DNA of 64,000 bases from Spirochaetia bacterium (GCA_029880285.1 JAOUOS010000009.1:1-64000), one strand, 5' to 3'; positions 7,164 to 16,370 are shown, counted from the stretch's first letter. The notes: generated by a model not told the origin, from the sequence alone. Numbers and translations are program-made.

Positions 7164-10058
7164 ATGAAAAAAATTATAGAAAAGTGGATTACACTAATTA
7201 TTAATAATCCGCGGGCGGTATTGGCATCAATTATATTATTGACTGCTTTTTTTATCAGTGGTCTTCGTAAAATTGAAATAGACAGTTCTGTTGAATACTT
7301 AATGCCAAAAGATGAACCTGTATATAAACTTACCGAGCGGGTAAAAGTTGCATTGGTAAATGAAAAAACATTTTTAATTACCTCTATAGAACCATCTGAA
7401 GGACATGAACTTTTATCTAATGAAGTTTTTAACTCATTAAATCTTCTAGTTGAAGAAATTGAAGAGTATAAAGATTTTAATCTTAATCTTGAAAATGAAA
7501 GACTTAATACAATAATAAAAGCCGGTAATGCTTTATACAATATAGAAAATGAACCAGAAGTAAAAAAAGAAGAAGTCAATCTTGATAATCTTGAAGAGGA
7601 CCTTGATAAAATGATTCTTGAAGACAGTGGTAAAGGTACAGAAAACGCTGAAAAATTATTAAAAAAACAAAAAGTTTCATCTTATGATATCTGGGACATG
7701 ACAAAACCCCTTCCCGAAGACAGATATGATAAACCCGTTAGAGAAAAACGAATATATGATCTTACCAAATATACTCCGGTAAGTATTAGTCAAATTAGAT
7801 CTTCTCTTGATACAATCGCCAATAGACAGCTTGATAGTATTTTACTTTATTTAAAACTAAATGATTTTGATAAAAATATGAACTTATCAGTTAAGCAATA
7901 TAAAAAAATATTAAACGCATGGGAAAGTCTTTATTTATATAAATCATTAAATATTGTACGGATGTTTTTAAATCCTATCAGCGGCGAAGATATTTCTGGC
8001 AAAAACAATGAGCTTACCCCTGTAGATTTTATTGAAAAAAATGAAAACGGTAAAAGAGAGCTTCCCGTTACTAAAGAAGATTTTATTGAATATGAAAAAA
8101 AAATAAGACTAAGCCCTATCAATTCTATTAATCTATTTTCTTTAAATGAAAAAAATAAAATTCAAGCCTTTGCTCTCGGGATTTCGCTTCGCTCTATTGA
8201 ACACTATAACCATTTTTATGAAATATTTCACCATGTGATAGAAAAATACAATACAAAACCTTTAAAATTACACATAATGGGTTCAATGGTTATTGAAAAA
8301 TATATGCAGGAATTCATGCAAAGAGATTTATCTACTCTTTTACCCATTGTTTTTATACTGGTTATTTTAACTTTTTTTCTTAATTTTTATTCTATTCGCG
8401 GAGTTCTACTGCCAACACTTACAGTAGCTTTAGGGGCAATTTGGACCATGGGACTTTTAGGACATCTTAATGTTAAAATGTCTTTGCTGGTTAATATACT
8501 CCCTCCGCTTTTAATTGCAATAGGCAGTTCATACTCTATTCATATGTTTAACCAGTATATGCTTGAATTAAAAACTTTTACAAAAGAAAACATGAAAAAA
8601 GCTCTAATTGAATGTATGAGTCATATTTCAGGTACTGTTTTTTTAGCGGCCTTTACTACCTGTATTAGCTTTTTAACTTTATCGGGAAGTCAGGTTACAT
8701 CAATGAGACACTTTGGCCAATTCGCGGCGGTCGGCGCTTTTTTTGGCATGTTGGTTTCTTTTTTATTAATTCCCGGAGTTTTAATTTTATTAAAACCGCT
8801 AAAGTTAGAAAATAATAAAAACCAAAAAGGTACAAATTTAATTATACAATTTTTTGTAGGAAGACTTTCAATTTTAAGCACACATTACGCGAAGCCGGTA
8901 TTTATTTTTTCGGTATTGCTTTTTGTTTTAGGCATCTTTGGGCTTACAAAAGTAAGGCCAGAAACAGCGCCAATGTTTAACTTTAAAGATGATTCAATAA
9001 TAAGAAAAGCTGATGATAGAATAGGCGAACTTTTTAACGGAACCTTTGCCATTAATTTAATTTTTGATACCGGCAAAAAAGACGGTGTAAAAGATCCTAA
9101 AATTTTAAAATATATTGAAGATATTCAAAAATGGGCAGACGATCCTGTTCAAAGAAATCAATATCACATTTTATCAACAGCCACCTTTGGCGATTTTATA
9201 AAACGAATGAATATGGCAATAAATGATGATAAAAAAGAGTTTTATAAAATACCTGATTCACAACATACTATTCGCGATTATCTTGAGATTTTCGCAGGCG
9301 AAGACGAAGACTCTGACGGCAGACCAGACGCTTTTGAACAATTTGTAGATGTTGACTACAGACGGGTAAATTTAATTATTCGTACCGGCTCAATAAAAGA
9401 AAGGCTTTTTAGTACAGAAATAAACAAAAAACTTGAAAAGCATTTGAAAAATTACCTTGAAGCACCAAAAAACCATCCGCCTGATAACGCTGAATATTTT
9501 ATGGCCGGCAGTACCATGAATTTTCCTGTTTTAGCCGACTATATTTTTGAGAGCCAAACAAGTAGCATCTTATTAAGTTTATTTATAATATTTATTTTAA
9601 TTTATATTCTATTTAAAAGAATAAAAGCTTCATTTGTATCTCTAATTCCCATCTGTTTTGGAATAAGTCAGGTATACGGATTGATGGGATTTCTAAATAT
9701 CCCGCTTGATATTCCTAAAGTGATTTTATCATCAATAGCTATTGGTATAGGTATTGATGACACAATCCACTTTATGCGCACTATGTCGCACTTTCTTAAA
9801 AAAGGTATGAACATTAAAGAAGCAATTTATCATACACACGCAGAAGCCGGCTTAGCAATAACATATACCTCAGTAGCTCTTATTTTAGGCTTTTCAATTT
9901 TAATGGTGTCTAGTTTTAAACCTGTATTTTATTTAGGACTATTGGTGTCTGGAGTAATGTTTTCAACAACAATAGGAGCATTACTATTCTTGCCGGTTTA
10001 CATTTATTTATTTAAAATAGAAATTCCAGATTTTGAAAATGGAGATAATAAGATTTAG
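7164..10058 (+). CDS. MMPL/RND-family exporter
   Basis: A 964-residue inner-membrane transporter of the MMPL/HpnN-like RND group. Each half has one N-terminal membrane helix (starting near residues 14 and about 580), a large periplasmic domain and a block of five helices (about 390-545 and 800-955). GIGIDDTIHFMRT in the second half matches the charged proton-relay region of the family. An insertion in the second periplasmic domain reads DEDSDGRPDAFE (714-725) and fits a calcium-binding EF-hand loop. A LolA-like lipoprotein-sorting protein follows 12 bases later and a beta-barrel protein after that. This set is thought to move lipids or hydrophobic compounds across the envelope. Substrate is unknown. 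Confidence 0.88.
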   Translation: MKKIIEKWITLIINNPRAVLASIILLTAFFISGLRKIEIDSSVEYLMPKDEPVYKLTERVKVALVNEKTFLITSIEPSEGHELLSNEVFNSLNLLVEEIEEYKDFNLNLENERLNTIIKAGNALYNIENEPEVKKEEVNLDNLEEDLDKMILEDSGKGTENAEKLLKKQKVSSYDIWDMTKPLPEDRYDKPVREKRIYDLTKYTPVSISQIRSSLDTIANRQLDSILLYLKLNDFDKNMNLSVKQYKKILNAWESLYLYKSLNIVRMFLNPISGEDISGKNNELTPVDFIEKNENGKRELPVTKEDFIEYEKKIRLSPINSINLFSLNEKNKIQAFALGISLRSIEHYNHFYEIFHHVIEKYNTKPLKLHIMGSMVIEKYMQEFMQRDLSTLLPIVFILVILTFFLNFYSIRGVLLPTLTVALGAIWTMGLLGHLNVKMSLLVNILPPLLIAIGSSYSIHMFNQYMLELKTFTKENMKKALIECMSHISGTVFLAAFTTCISFLTLSGSQVTSMRHFGQFAAVGAFFGMLVSFLLIPGVLILLKPLKLENNKNQKGTNLIIQFFVGRLSILSTHYAKPVFIFSVLLFVLGIFGLTKVRPETAPMFNFKDDSIIRKADDRIGELFNGTFAINLIFDTGKKDGVKDPKILKYIEDIQKWADDPVQRNQYHILSTATFGDFIKRMNMAINDDKKEFYKIPDSQHTIRDYLEIFAGEDEDSDGRPDAFEQFVDVDYRRVNLIIRTGSIKERLFSTEINKKLEKHLKNYLEAPKNHPPDNAEYFMAGSTMNFPVLADYIFESQTSSILLSLFIIFILIYILFKRIKASFVSLIPICFGISQVYGLMGFLNIPLDIPKVILSSIAIGIGIDDTIHFMRTMSHFLKKGMNIKEAIYHTHAEAGLAITYTSVALILGFSILMVSSFKPVFYLGLLVSGVMFSTTIGALLFLPVYIYLFKIEIPDFENGDNKI

Positions 10059-10070
10059 GAGAATATAAAG

Positions 10071-10808
10071 ATGAAAATAAAACTAAAAAATATGCTGGCT
10101 GTATTTTTAATTCTACCAGCACTGGCATTTGCCGATGAAAAAGGCCGTCAAATTATGGAAAAAAATGACGCGTTAAAAGAGCCCGACACTAGAAAAGGTG
10201 TTTCGGTTATGGTTGTTATGAAAGGAGACAGCAAAGAATTAAAAGAATTTGAAATGGTTTCAAAAAAATACGGTAAAAAAACTCGATCACGTTCCACATT
10301 TTTAAAGCCAACCAGAATTGAATTCTTAAGCTGGTCTGAACCCGGTGAAGACTCTTTACAATGGATTAAACTTTCAGGCGGCACAGTAAGAAAAATAGCC
10401 TCATCTGATAAAGGCGGTTCTTTTGTTGGCTCTCATTTTTACTACGAAGACATGCAAGATAGAGATATTGACGATTTTAACTATAAATATCTTGGTGATG
10501 AAAAAGTAAACGGTGAAGATTGTTTTAAAGTAGAATCGGTCAAGAAAAAGGGAACAAAAGTTTACGTAAAAACAATTGTTTATATAAGAAAGTCAGATTA
10601 CTTTATGATAAAAGCTGATTTTTATGAAAATAAAGGCCACACAAAAATTCTTGAGGTAGATAAAATTGAAACCATCGACGGAATTTTAACCGCCCGAAAA
10701 ATTACTATGTCAAGAACAGACGGAAAGGGTAAAAGTATAATTTATATTAAAGAGGTGGATTATAATAAGTCAGTCTCAGATGAATTTCTAAAGAAAGAAT
10801 CTTTATAA
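10071..10808 (+). CDS. LolA-like outer-membrane lipoprotein-sorting protein
   Basis: A 245-residue exported protein with a signal peptide (MKIKLKNMLAVFLILPALAFA, cut near residue 21). The rest is the half-barrel family annotated as outer membrane lipoprotein-sorting protein (LolA-like). GSHFYYEDMQDRDIDDFNYK and VYIRKSDYFMIKADFYEN are typical stretches. Members usually sit beside MMPL exporters, as here, and are taken to be periplasmic carriers of a hydrophobic cargo. The spacing of 12 bases and a GGAG before the ATG support one operon with the exporter. Confidence 0.85.
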   Translation: MKIKLKNMLAVFLILPALAFADEKGRQIMEKNDALKEPDTRKGVSVMVVMKGDSKELKEFEMVSKKYGKKTRSRSTFLKPTRIEFLSWSEPGEDSLQWIKLSGGTVRKIASSDKGGSFVGSHFYYEDMQDRDIDDFNYKYLGDEKVNGEDCFKVESVKKKGTKVYVKTIVYIRKSDYFMIKADFYENKGHTKILEVDKIETIDGILTARKITMSRTDGKGKSIIYIKEVDYNKSVSDEFLKKESL

Positions 10809-10813
10809 ATATA

Positions 10814-10835
10814 TAGCTATGGATTTACATAGCTA
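10814..10835. repeat. Palindromic repeat, copy 1 of 3
   Basis: Arms TAGCTATG and CATAGCTA surround GATTTA. The core CTATGGATTT.CATAG is shared with copies at 11346 and 13003. It lies between the LolA-like gene and the tandem RHH gene, 54 bases before the RHH start. It could be an operator or an RNA hairpin; no U-run follows, so it is a poor terminator. Confidence 0.65.
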
Positions 10836-10889
10836 AAAAAATTTATTGAAAAGTGGTATGTTTTAAATTTTTAGGGGTATTACATTAAT

Positions 10890-11405
10890 ATGAAATGTAG
10901 AAAACAACCACACTGGGTAAAAACAGAAATTAAAAATATTTGGGAAGTACATTTGGATAAATCCATCTGGAAAAAGGTAAAATTAGCGGCTAAAATACAT
11001 AATAAAACATATTCATGGATTGTTCGATACTGTGTTTTTAAGTTAGCTAACAAGAAAAGCCTCCAATGGACAAACGAATTGTTGAATATTAATTATAAAC
11101 TAAAAATGAACGAAATACAAACAAAACACCGTCATATGCTTTGTTTATACGGCGACGATGAAATATTATTAAGAAATAGTGCTTTAATATTAGGTATTAG
11201 TATTTCTAAGCTTATACGAATTTCAATAATTTTATATTTAGAAAAGTTTTTTCAAAACAAAGTTAACAAAAAAGAATTATTCTGGTACGGTATAAAGTTA
11301 TTTTCGAAAATAAAAAAATTTAGGAGTCTGAAAAATAATTTAATTGCTATGGATTTCCATAGCCATAAAAAATTCCTAATAGAAGAATATTGGGGATTTC
11401 AATAA
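10890..11405 (+). CDS. Putative tandem ribbon-helix-helix DNA-binding protein
   Basis: A 171-residue basic protein that I do not recognise as a named family. Two segments look like RHH units: about 17-53 (strand IWEVHLDKS, helix KKVKLAAKIHN, then SWIVRYCVFKLA) and about 80-122 (strand HMLCLYGDDEI, helix LLRNSALILG, then SISKLIRISIILYLEKF). The order strand, helix, small turn, helix, with LIR-like second helices, supports this. It sits in the middle of the exporter/LolA/barrel set. One palindrome lies 54 bases upstream and a second lies inside its own 3' end (codons for IAMDFHSH), so autoregulation is plausible. Chemistry and fold are inferred. Confidence 0.6.
   Translation: MKCRKQPHWVKTEIKNIWEVHLDKSIWKKVKLAAKIHNKTYSWIVRYCVFKLANKKSLQWTNELLNINYKLKMNEIQTKHRHMLCLYGDDEILLRNSALILGISISKLIRISIILYLEKFFQNKVNKKELFWYGIKLFSKIKKFRSLKNNLIAMDFHSHKKFLIEEYWGFQ
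11346..11363. repeat. Palindromic repeat, copy 2 of 3 (inside a coding region)
   Basis: GCTATGGATTTCCATAGC, arms of eight bases around TT. It lies in the last 60 bases of the RHH gene and is translated there. The identical 18-mer recurs at 13003-13020. Confidence 0.7.
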
Positions 11406-11426
11406 CCAAAAACCCGGAGAAATAAA

Positions 11427-12833
11427 ATGAAACATTTTTTAATTTTTGCATTACTTGTACTAAATCTATCGGCGCAGGGGGTTTCTGAAGAAGAGATGGA
11501 CTCTCTTTTTTTAGAGGGTAAAGAAAACGAGACTCTTTCGGTACCTGAGTCTTCTTCAAAGTGGGATTTTTTTGGTTATTTTGAAAGTGAAAATTTTTTT
11601 TCAATCAGCAGACAGCTTGGTGGTAAAAACCCCGCAGAAAGCGATATTGTAAAAATAGAAACAAGAGCCCGAATAAACAGTAAATATGGCACCGATTTTT
11701 TTTACGGCAAGGCCTCGGCAGACATTTATTTTTATCCGGTTTATTATGCCGCTGTTAATCCGCAAAACTCTGGTGAAATAGATGCTTATGAATTATATAT
11801 AGCCGCCGGAGAAAAATTACAGTTTAAAATAGGCAAACAGGTTTTCAACTGGGGCAGTGCCGATGCTTTCAGGGTAGTAAACTACGCTGATCAAAGAGAT
11901 TTGCGTGAAATGTTTTTGAAAGAAGAAGACGAAAGGTATCGCGGAGTTTTCGCGCTCGATTTTAAATATATTTTTTCAGATTTTAGTATAGAAACTTTTT
12001 TTATACCTGTTCCGGCAAAACCGCTTTTACCGGCCGAAAAAAGTTTTTGGGCGCTTCAACCTGAAAATGAAAGCGAAATGCCGGTTAAAATGGATATGAG
12101 TGAATCTGAAAAATTATTATTAAAAAATGGGGCTTTTGCGGTAAGAAGCGGAGGTACTTTTGGTTTTCTTGATATTTATTTAAGTTATTTTCACGGACAA
12201 AATAATAGTATTGTTTTTTATCCTCAAATTACTATTGATATGGCTACTCAGGCCCCCGCATCTGTTATTATCAAACCCGATTTTTCAAAAGTAAATAAAG
12301 CGGGTGTCGATTTAGCGTTTAGCATAGAAAAGCTCGCCTTAAGAGCCGAGGCCGTGTATACGCATGATCAAACCGCGGTCTATAAAGATGAAAATGAAAC
12401 AACAGTAATTAATACCGATATGACCGCGAATGAAATGACTCTTGAAAAAAACCGCGAAAAGACGCAATATTTTTCATATACGACAGGTGCCGACTATAAC
12501 ATCTGGGGCAGTAACGGTAGACTTTTAATTGAATACGCGTCATCTTTCTATATTAAAAATTCTAATAAATATGAAGAAGAATTTTTCAGTAATTTTCTTC
12601 TTATTTCATTAGAAGACCGCTTTTTTAACGAATATCTTGAACTAAAAGCCATGTCTATTTTAAGGCTTGCCAATGATGTCGCATACATTCCCGGTTTAAC
12701 TATTACCTACAATTTTCAAAACGGCCTAAAGCTTACGGGCGGCCTTATGCTTATATATGGTTATCAAGACGATATGCTTTCTATGTTTGATAATCATGAT
12801 ATCGCCTATTTTAGAGCCAGAATGGATTTTTAG
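11427..12833 (+). CDS. Outer-membrane beta-barrel protein (DUF1302-like)
   Basis: A 468-residue exported protein with a signal peptide (cut near LNLSAQG, residue 16). It is rich in alternating, aromatic beta-strands and ends in ...IAYFRARMDF, a C-terminal Phe typical of barrels assembled by BAM. The stretch LQFKIGKQVFNWGSADAFRV resembles DUF1302 proteins, which often accompany MMPL exporters. It is probably the outer-membrane partner of the exporter at 7164 and the LolA-like protein. A CGGAGAAATAAA-type ribosome site precedes the ATG. The DUF1302 assignment is by motif resemblance only. Confidence 0.75.
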   Translation: MKHFLIFALLVLNLSAQGVSEEEMDSLFLEGKENETLSVPESSSKWDFFGYFESENFFSISRQLGGKNPAESDIVKIETRARINSKYGTDFFYGKASADIYFYPVYYAAVNPQNSGEIDAYELYIAAGEKLQFKIGKQVFNWGSADAFRVVNYADQRDLREMFLKEEDERYRGVFALDFKYIFSDFSIETFFIPVPAKPLLPAEKSFWALQPENESEMPVKMDMSESEKLLLKNGAFAVRSGGTFGFLDIYLSYFHGQNNSIVFYPQITIDMATQAPASVIIKPDFSKVNKAGVDLAFSIEKLALRAEAVYTHDQTAVYKDENETTVINTDMTANEMTLEKNREKTQYFSYTTGADYNIWGSNGRLLIEYASSFYIKNSNKYEEEFFSNFLLISLEDRFFNEYLELKAMSILRLANDVAYIPGLTITYNFQNGLKLTGGLMLIYGYQDDMLSMFDNHDIAYFRARMDF

Positions 12834-13002
12834 CGCAATAATATGCGATTTATTAATAAAGTACTGGCGAAATAGGCCAAGTGTATTTCTAATATTGCCA
12901 AACGCGTTATCGGCTGTTTTCATATCTCCCTTTTTTAGTTCTTTAATATCAACATTCAATTTCATTAGAAACTTGTGAAACTCCTCATGGCCTATGCCGG
13001 TG
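12834..13002 (-). pseudogene. Possible remnant of a small coding region, unrecognised
   Basis: The minus strand reads in one open frame from about 13002 to the barrel stop: GIGHEEFHKFLMKLNVDI, then KELKKGDMKTADNAFGNI and RNTLGLFRQYFINKSH. Composition is coding-like, but there is no upstream start, no ribosome site, and the frame runs on antisense into the barrel gene. It may be debris of a lost gene, or chance. Apart from this and the repeat at 13003 I see nothing in 12834-13130. Confidence 0.25.
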
Positions 13003-13020
13003 GCTATGGATTTCCATAGC
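13003..13020. repeat. Palindromic repeat, copy 3 of 3
   Basis: GCTATGGATTTCCATAGC, identical to 11346-11363. A second small inverted repeat TGTCAT/ATGACA follows at 13020-13035. It lies 170 bases after the barrel gene. Confidence 0.7.
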
Positions 13021-13149
13021 TGTCATAAAAATGACAAAAAAAATGGAAAAAATATAAATAGATACTTATAATTATTATAGGTATTAAATGAATACTTTCT
13101 TTAAATTATGATCAACTTTGATTATAAAATAAAATCTTAAGGAGAGTGT

Positions 13150-13185
13150 ATGGGCGATTTACGAAGTTTTTTGAAAGTTTCGTAA
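13150..13185 (+). CDS. Possible 11-residue leader peptide
   Basis: ATG at 13150 is preceded by AAGGAG (13139-13144) at ideal spacing and encodes MGDLRSFLKVS before TAA at 13183. Its codons 4-7 form one arm of the hairpins described at 13158-13241, so ribosome position could decide the fold. There is no run of codons for a single amino acid. It may be a leader or simply a strong ribosome site without a product. Confidence 0.4.
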   Translation: MGDLRSFLKVS

Positions 13186-13241
13186 CAGTTCACTATTTCG
13201 TCAAATAAAATATAAATTGATGCTTCTGAAAACTTCGTAAA
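13158..13241 (+). promoter_or_regulatory. Mutually exclusive hairpins in the first cysteine-rich lipoprotein leader
   Basis: The 13-base segment TTTACGAAGTTTT (13158-13170) is perfectly complementary to AAAACTTCGTAAA (13229-13241). Its first part (TTACGAA, 13159-13165) can instead pair with TTCGTAA at 13179-13185, which holds the stop codon of the leader ORF. The lipoprotein ribosome site (AAGGAG, 13258-13263) is only 17 bases after the long hairpin. This is attenuator-like geometry. No U-run follows, so an effect on translation is more likely than on termination. Inferred. Confidence 0.4.
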
Positions 13242-13269
13242 ACGCGAAATAATTTTTAAGGAGCAAAAT

Positions 13270-16002
13270 ATGAAAAAGTGCTTAATGTTAACGGCATTGG
13301 TTATTAGCGCTTTTGTATTCTTGGGTTGTACCATTGAAGGTCTTGGAGATATAGGTATTACCCCTACCCCCACTGAAAATTGCGGCAACGGATCAATTGA
13401 AGGTACAGAAGTATGCGATGACGGCAATGCTATAACTGAAACAAAATGCGATTACGGTACCGAAACCTGCACGGCTTGCGACGCTTCATGCAAGAATGTA
13501 TTAAATTTAACAGGTTTATACTGTGGCGACGGCGTATGCTCAGCTAATTTTGAAAATGACACAGCTTGTCCCGCTGATTGTTTCGCAGCTAATCCTGTAT
13601 GCGGCGATGGTATCGCAGAAGGCGCTGAAGTTTGCGACGATGGTAACACAATTACAGAAACCGCTTGCGCTTATGGTACAGAAACTTGTACCTTCTGTAA
13701 CAATTTATGCGATACAGAGCTATTTTTTACAGGTGAATTCTGCGGTGACGGAACATGTAACGGCCCAGAAGATACCGCTTCATGCCTAACAGATTGTCCA
13801 ACAACATGCGGCGATGGTATTGTAGAAGGCGCAGAAGTTTGCGACGATGCTAACACAATTACAGAAACTGCATGCGCTTATGGTACAGAAACTTGTATCT
13901 TCTGTAACGATATGTGTAATACCGAGCTATTTCTTTCAGGTGATTTCTGCGGTGATGGTGCCTGCAACGGTCCTGAAGATACTAATTCTTGCCTAACAGA
14001 TTGCCCAACAACATGCGGCGATGGTGTATGTAATGGAACAGAAACTTATGGAACTTGTTCTACAGATTGTCCTGATGGTGACAATACCTATGAAAGCGCA
14101 ACAAGTATTGCTGTAGGCAGCAGTGCGGTGGGTTTTATTGATACGTTTGGCGATCATGATTACTTTTCGGTTACTATGGCAGCTGACCAGACAATTGTAA
14201 TTACCACTGATGACGGCAATGGCTGTAATCAATTTGATACCGAACTGTATCTTTTTGATTCAGACGGCATAACCCAGTTAAGTATGAATGATGATTATAC
14301 AGGCTTATGTTCACAAATTACCTATACAAATACATCAGGAGCTGTAAAAACAGTTTACTTTTATATTGCCCATTATGCTGATAACAACACTGGTGCATAT
14401 ACTGTAGCTGTTATTATGCCCGTAGTTTGCGGCGATGGTATTGTAGAAGGCGCCGAAGTTTGCGACGACGGCAACACAATTACAGAGACCGCTTGCGCCT
14501 ATGGCACAGCAAGTTGTACCGCTTGTAACGCGGCTTGTTCCAGTGTATTAACCTTAGCTGGCATGTATTGCGGTGATGGCACATGTAACGCGGGTTACGA
14601 AGACACTGCTTCTTGTGCTGTTGACTGCCCCGCGGCAGATACATCCCCGCCTGTGTTTAGCAACATATATTACACCGGCGCAGGTTCAGGAGCCGGTGGA
14701 GCATTCACTGTTGGTGATACTATTACTTTATTTGCTGATGTTACCGATGCCTCAGGCGTGTCTTTCGCAGAATTGTATGTGTTTCAGGCAGATCTAATGA
14801 ATTATGCAGGTTACTGTAACGCGTCTTTAATAGGCGGCAATACATATTCCTGCGCCATTACGGTACCCGCGGGATACATACCAAACGGTACAGAACACAT
14901 ACTGCCTTACGCGATGGATGTATTAGGTTACGCCGACTATTACTATTTTGATACATATGTATCGTCAACCTATTACACCCGTTACTGGGATGGCACTATG
15001 ACAACAATACCAATAGTATTAGTACCTATGACAGAGCCCGCTGTTTGCGGCAACGGAGTTATCGAAGGCGCAGAAGCCTGTGACGACGGCAATACAATCA
15101 GTAACGACGGCTGTTCATCTGTTTGTCAATTTGATACAGATACAACACCGGCTGCGTATAGTAATATTTATTACACCGGAACAGGTTCAGGAACCGGCGG
15201 AGCCTTTATAGAAGGTGACACTATTACATTGTATGCTGATGTAACCGATTTTTCAGGAATATCGTCTGTTACTTTATATGTTTATCAGGCTGATATTTTC
15301 GATTATCCCGGTTACTGTACCGCAGCCTTAATAGGCGGTGATACATACTCATGCAGCTTTACGATTTCAGCGGGTTACGTGCCTAATGGCACTGAACATA
15401 TAATAGTAGCCGCAACAGATAGCGCGGGTAACTATGAATTTTACTATTATGATACGGCCGTATCGTCAATATACTATACAATGTATTTTGCGGGTATGGT
15501 CACAACAACTCCTATCGTTTTTGTGCCAATTACAGAAGCTGTTACTTACGTAAAAACTGGCGATTACGTTGAATACGCGAACACTAGCGGTTTCAGCGCC
15601 AACTATTTATTGGGCCAAAAGGTTACTGTATCTTCAAATATGACATTAACCCATATGGGCTTAATAACTAAAGCGGCCAGCGCCGCGGGACAATGGGCGC
15701 TTTATACCAATAATACCGATTTACCCGGTACATTAATAGCGAATACGGCGCAGCATTCTGTATTAATGGGCGACCAAATGTACGCCATAGTTCAGGGCAG
15801 TGTTTCACTAAGCGCTGGAACTTACTGGATTATGGGTGTATATAATCCCAGTGCTTCTATGGCTGTAGATACAACAGTAACAACAAATAAAATAGCCTAT
15901 ATATCGTTTGGTTTTGGCGGCGCGTTACCTGCCACTTTTCCCAATCCAAGCGTATACAACGGCACTCGCTTCAATTACTATTTATACGGTACAAGTCCGT
16001 AA
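13270..16002 (+). CDS. Large cysteine-rich (DUF4215-type) surface lipoprotein, paralog 1
   Basis: A 910-residue protein with lipoprotein signal FVFLGC (Cys20). Five CDDGN-type units of the Myxococcus cysteine-rich repeat class (pattern CGDGxxEGxEVCDDGN, then YGTxTCxxC) alternate with short CGDGxC...DCP units up to about residue 265 and recur near 380 and 590. A PPC-like domain lies at about 270-380 (GFIDTFGDHDYFSV). Two Ig-like modules begin SNIYYTGAGSG. The C-terminal 150 residues (LGQKVTVSSNMTLTHMGLIT, then FNYYLYGTS) resemble choice-of-anchor R domains. It is probably displayed on the cell surface; ligand unknown. G+C is visibly higher than in flanking genes. It shares modules with the genes at 16371 and 18738. 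Confidence 0.85.
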   Translation: MKKCLMLTALVISAFVFLGCTIEGLGDIGITPTPTENCGNGSIEGTEVCDDGNAITETKCDYGTETCTACDASCKNVLNLTGLYCGDGVCSANFENDTACPADCFAANPVCGDGIAEGAEVCDDGNTITETACAYGTETCTFCNNLCDTELFFTGEFCGDGTCNGPEDTASCLTDCPTTCGDGIVEGAEVCDDANTITETACAYGTETCIFCNDMCNTELFLSGDFCGDGACNGPEDTNSCLTDCPTTCGDGVCNGTETYGTCSTDCPDGDNTYESATSIAVGSSAVGFIDTFGDHDYFSVTMAADQTIVITTDDGNGCNQFDTELYLFDSDGITQLSMNDDYTGLCSQITYTNTSGAVKTVYFYIAHYADNNTGAYTVAVIMPVVCGDGIVEGAEVCDDGNTITETACAYGTASCTACNAACSSVLTLAGMYCGDGTCNAGYEDTASCAVDCPAADTSPPVFSNIYYTGAGSGAGGAFTVGDTITLFADVTDASGVSFAELYVFQADLMNYAGYCNASLIGGNTYSCAITVPAGYIPNGTEHILPYAMDVLGYADYYYFDTYVSSTYYTRYWDGTMTTIPIVLVPMTEPAVCGNGVIEGAEACDDGNTISNDGCSSVCQFDTDTTPAAYSNIYYTGTGSGTGGAFIEGDTITLYADVTDFSGISSVTLYVYQADIFDYPGYCTAALIGGDTYSCSFTISAGYVPNGTEHIIVAATDSAGNYEFYYYDTAVSSIYYTMYFAGMVTTTPIVFVPITEAVTYVKTGDYVEYANTSGFSANYLLGQKVTVSSNMTLTHMGLITKAASAAGQWALYTNNTDLPGTLIANTAQHSVLMGDQMYAIVQGSVSLSAGTYWIMGVYNPSASMAVDTTVTTNKIAYISFGFGGALPATFPNPSVYNGTRFNYYLYGTSP

Positions 16003-16033
16003 TATAAACATACAGATATTAAGAATGTTATAA

Positions 16034-16061
16034 GGGGAAGTCTCAAACTTCCCTTTTTTTT
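16034..16061 (+). terminator. Rho-independent terminator
   Basis: GGGAAG (16035-16040), loop TCTCAAA, CTTCCC (16048-16053), then a run of T. It lies about 32 bases after the stop of the first cysteine-rich lipoprotein. Confidence 0.85.
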
Positions 16062-16092
16062 ATTTATTGGCCGGCAAGGGCGTTCCGCCTTA

Positions 16093-16222
16093 AAAACAAC
16101 AAAAAATACAAAAAAAAGAGAAAAATTACATTTTTTTGTTTACATTTTTAACCGACATTGTAATATGTCACAAAATGTGCAGAGTAAATTAAAAAATTAC
16201 GAAAACACAATAAATTAAACAA
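16093..16222 (+). promoter_or_regulatory. Promoter block shared with 18476-18603
   Basis: TTTACA (16139-16144), 16-base spacer, TAATAT (16161-16166). About 130 bases around it are nearly identical to 18476-18603 upstream of the third lipoprotein. Transcription from here gives a leader of about 200 bases. A second conserved stretch (GTTTATTCTATAAATTTTAT, about 16309-16328) lies near the start codon. Nothing else is seen in 16062-16370. Confidence 0.65.
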
Positions 16223-16370
16223 TAAATTAAATGAGAAGGTCTGAAAAATCTTACGACAATGCGACAAATAGTATATATCTTAGATTTATAAAGTTTCAAA
16301 ATCAACGGTTTATTCTATAAATTTTATTCTTAATATTTTTTATTTTCTTCTCATAATATAAGGAGTATAA

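Noticed and set aside
10814..10835. Rho-independent terminator at the first palindrome
   Set aside because: Stem is AT-rich and followed by an A-rich stretch rather than a T-run.
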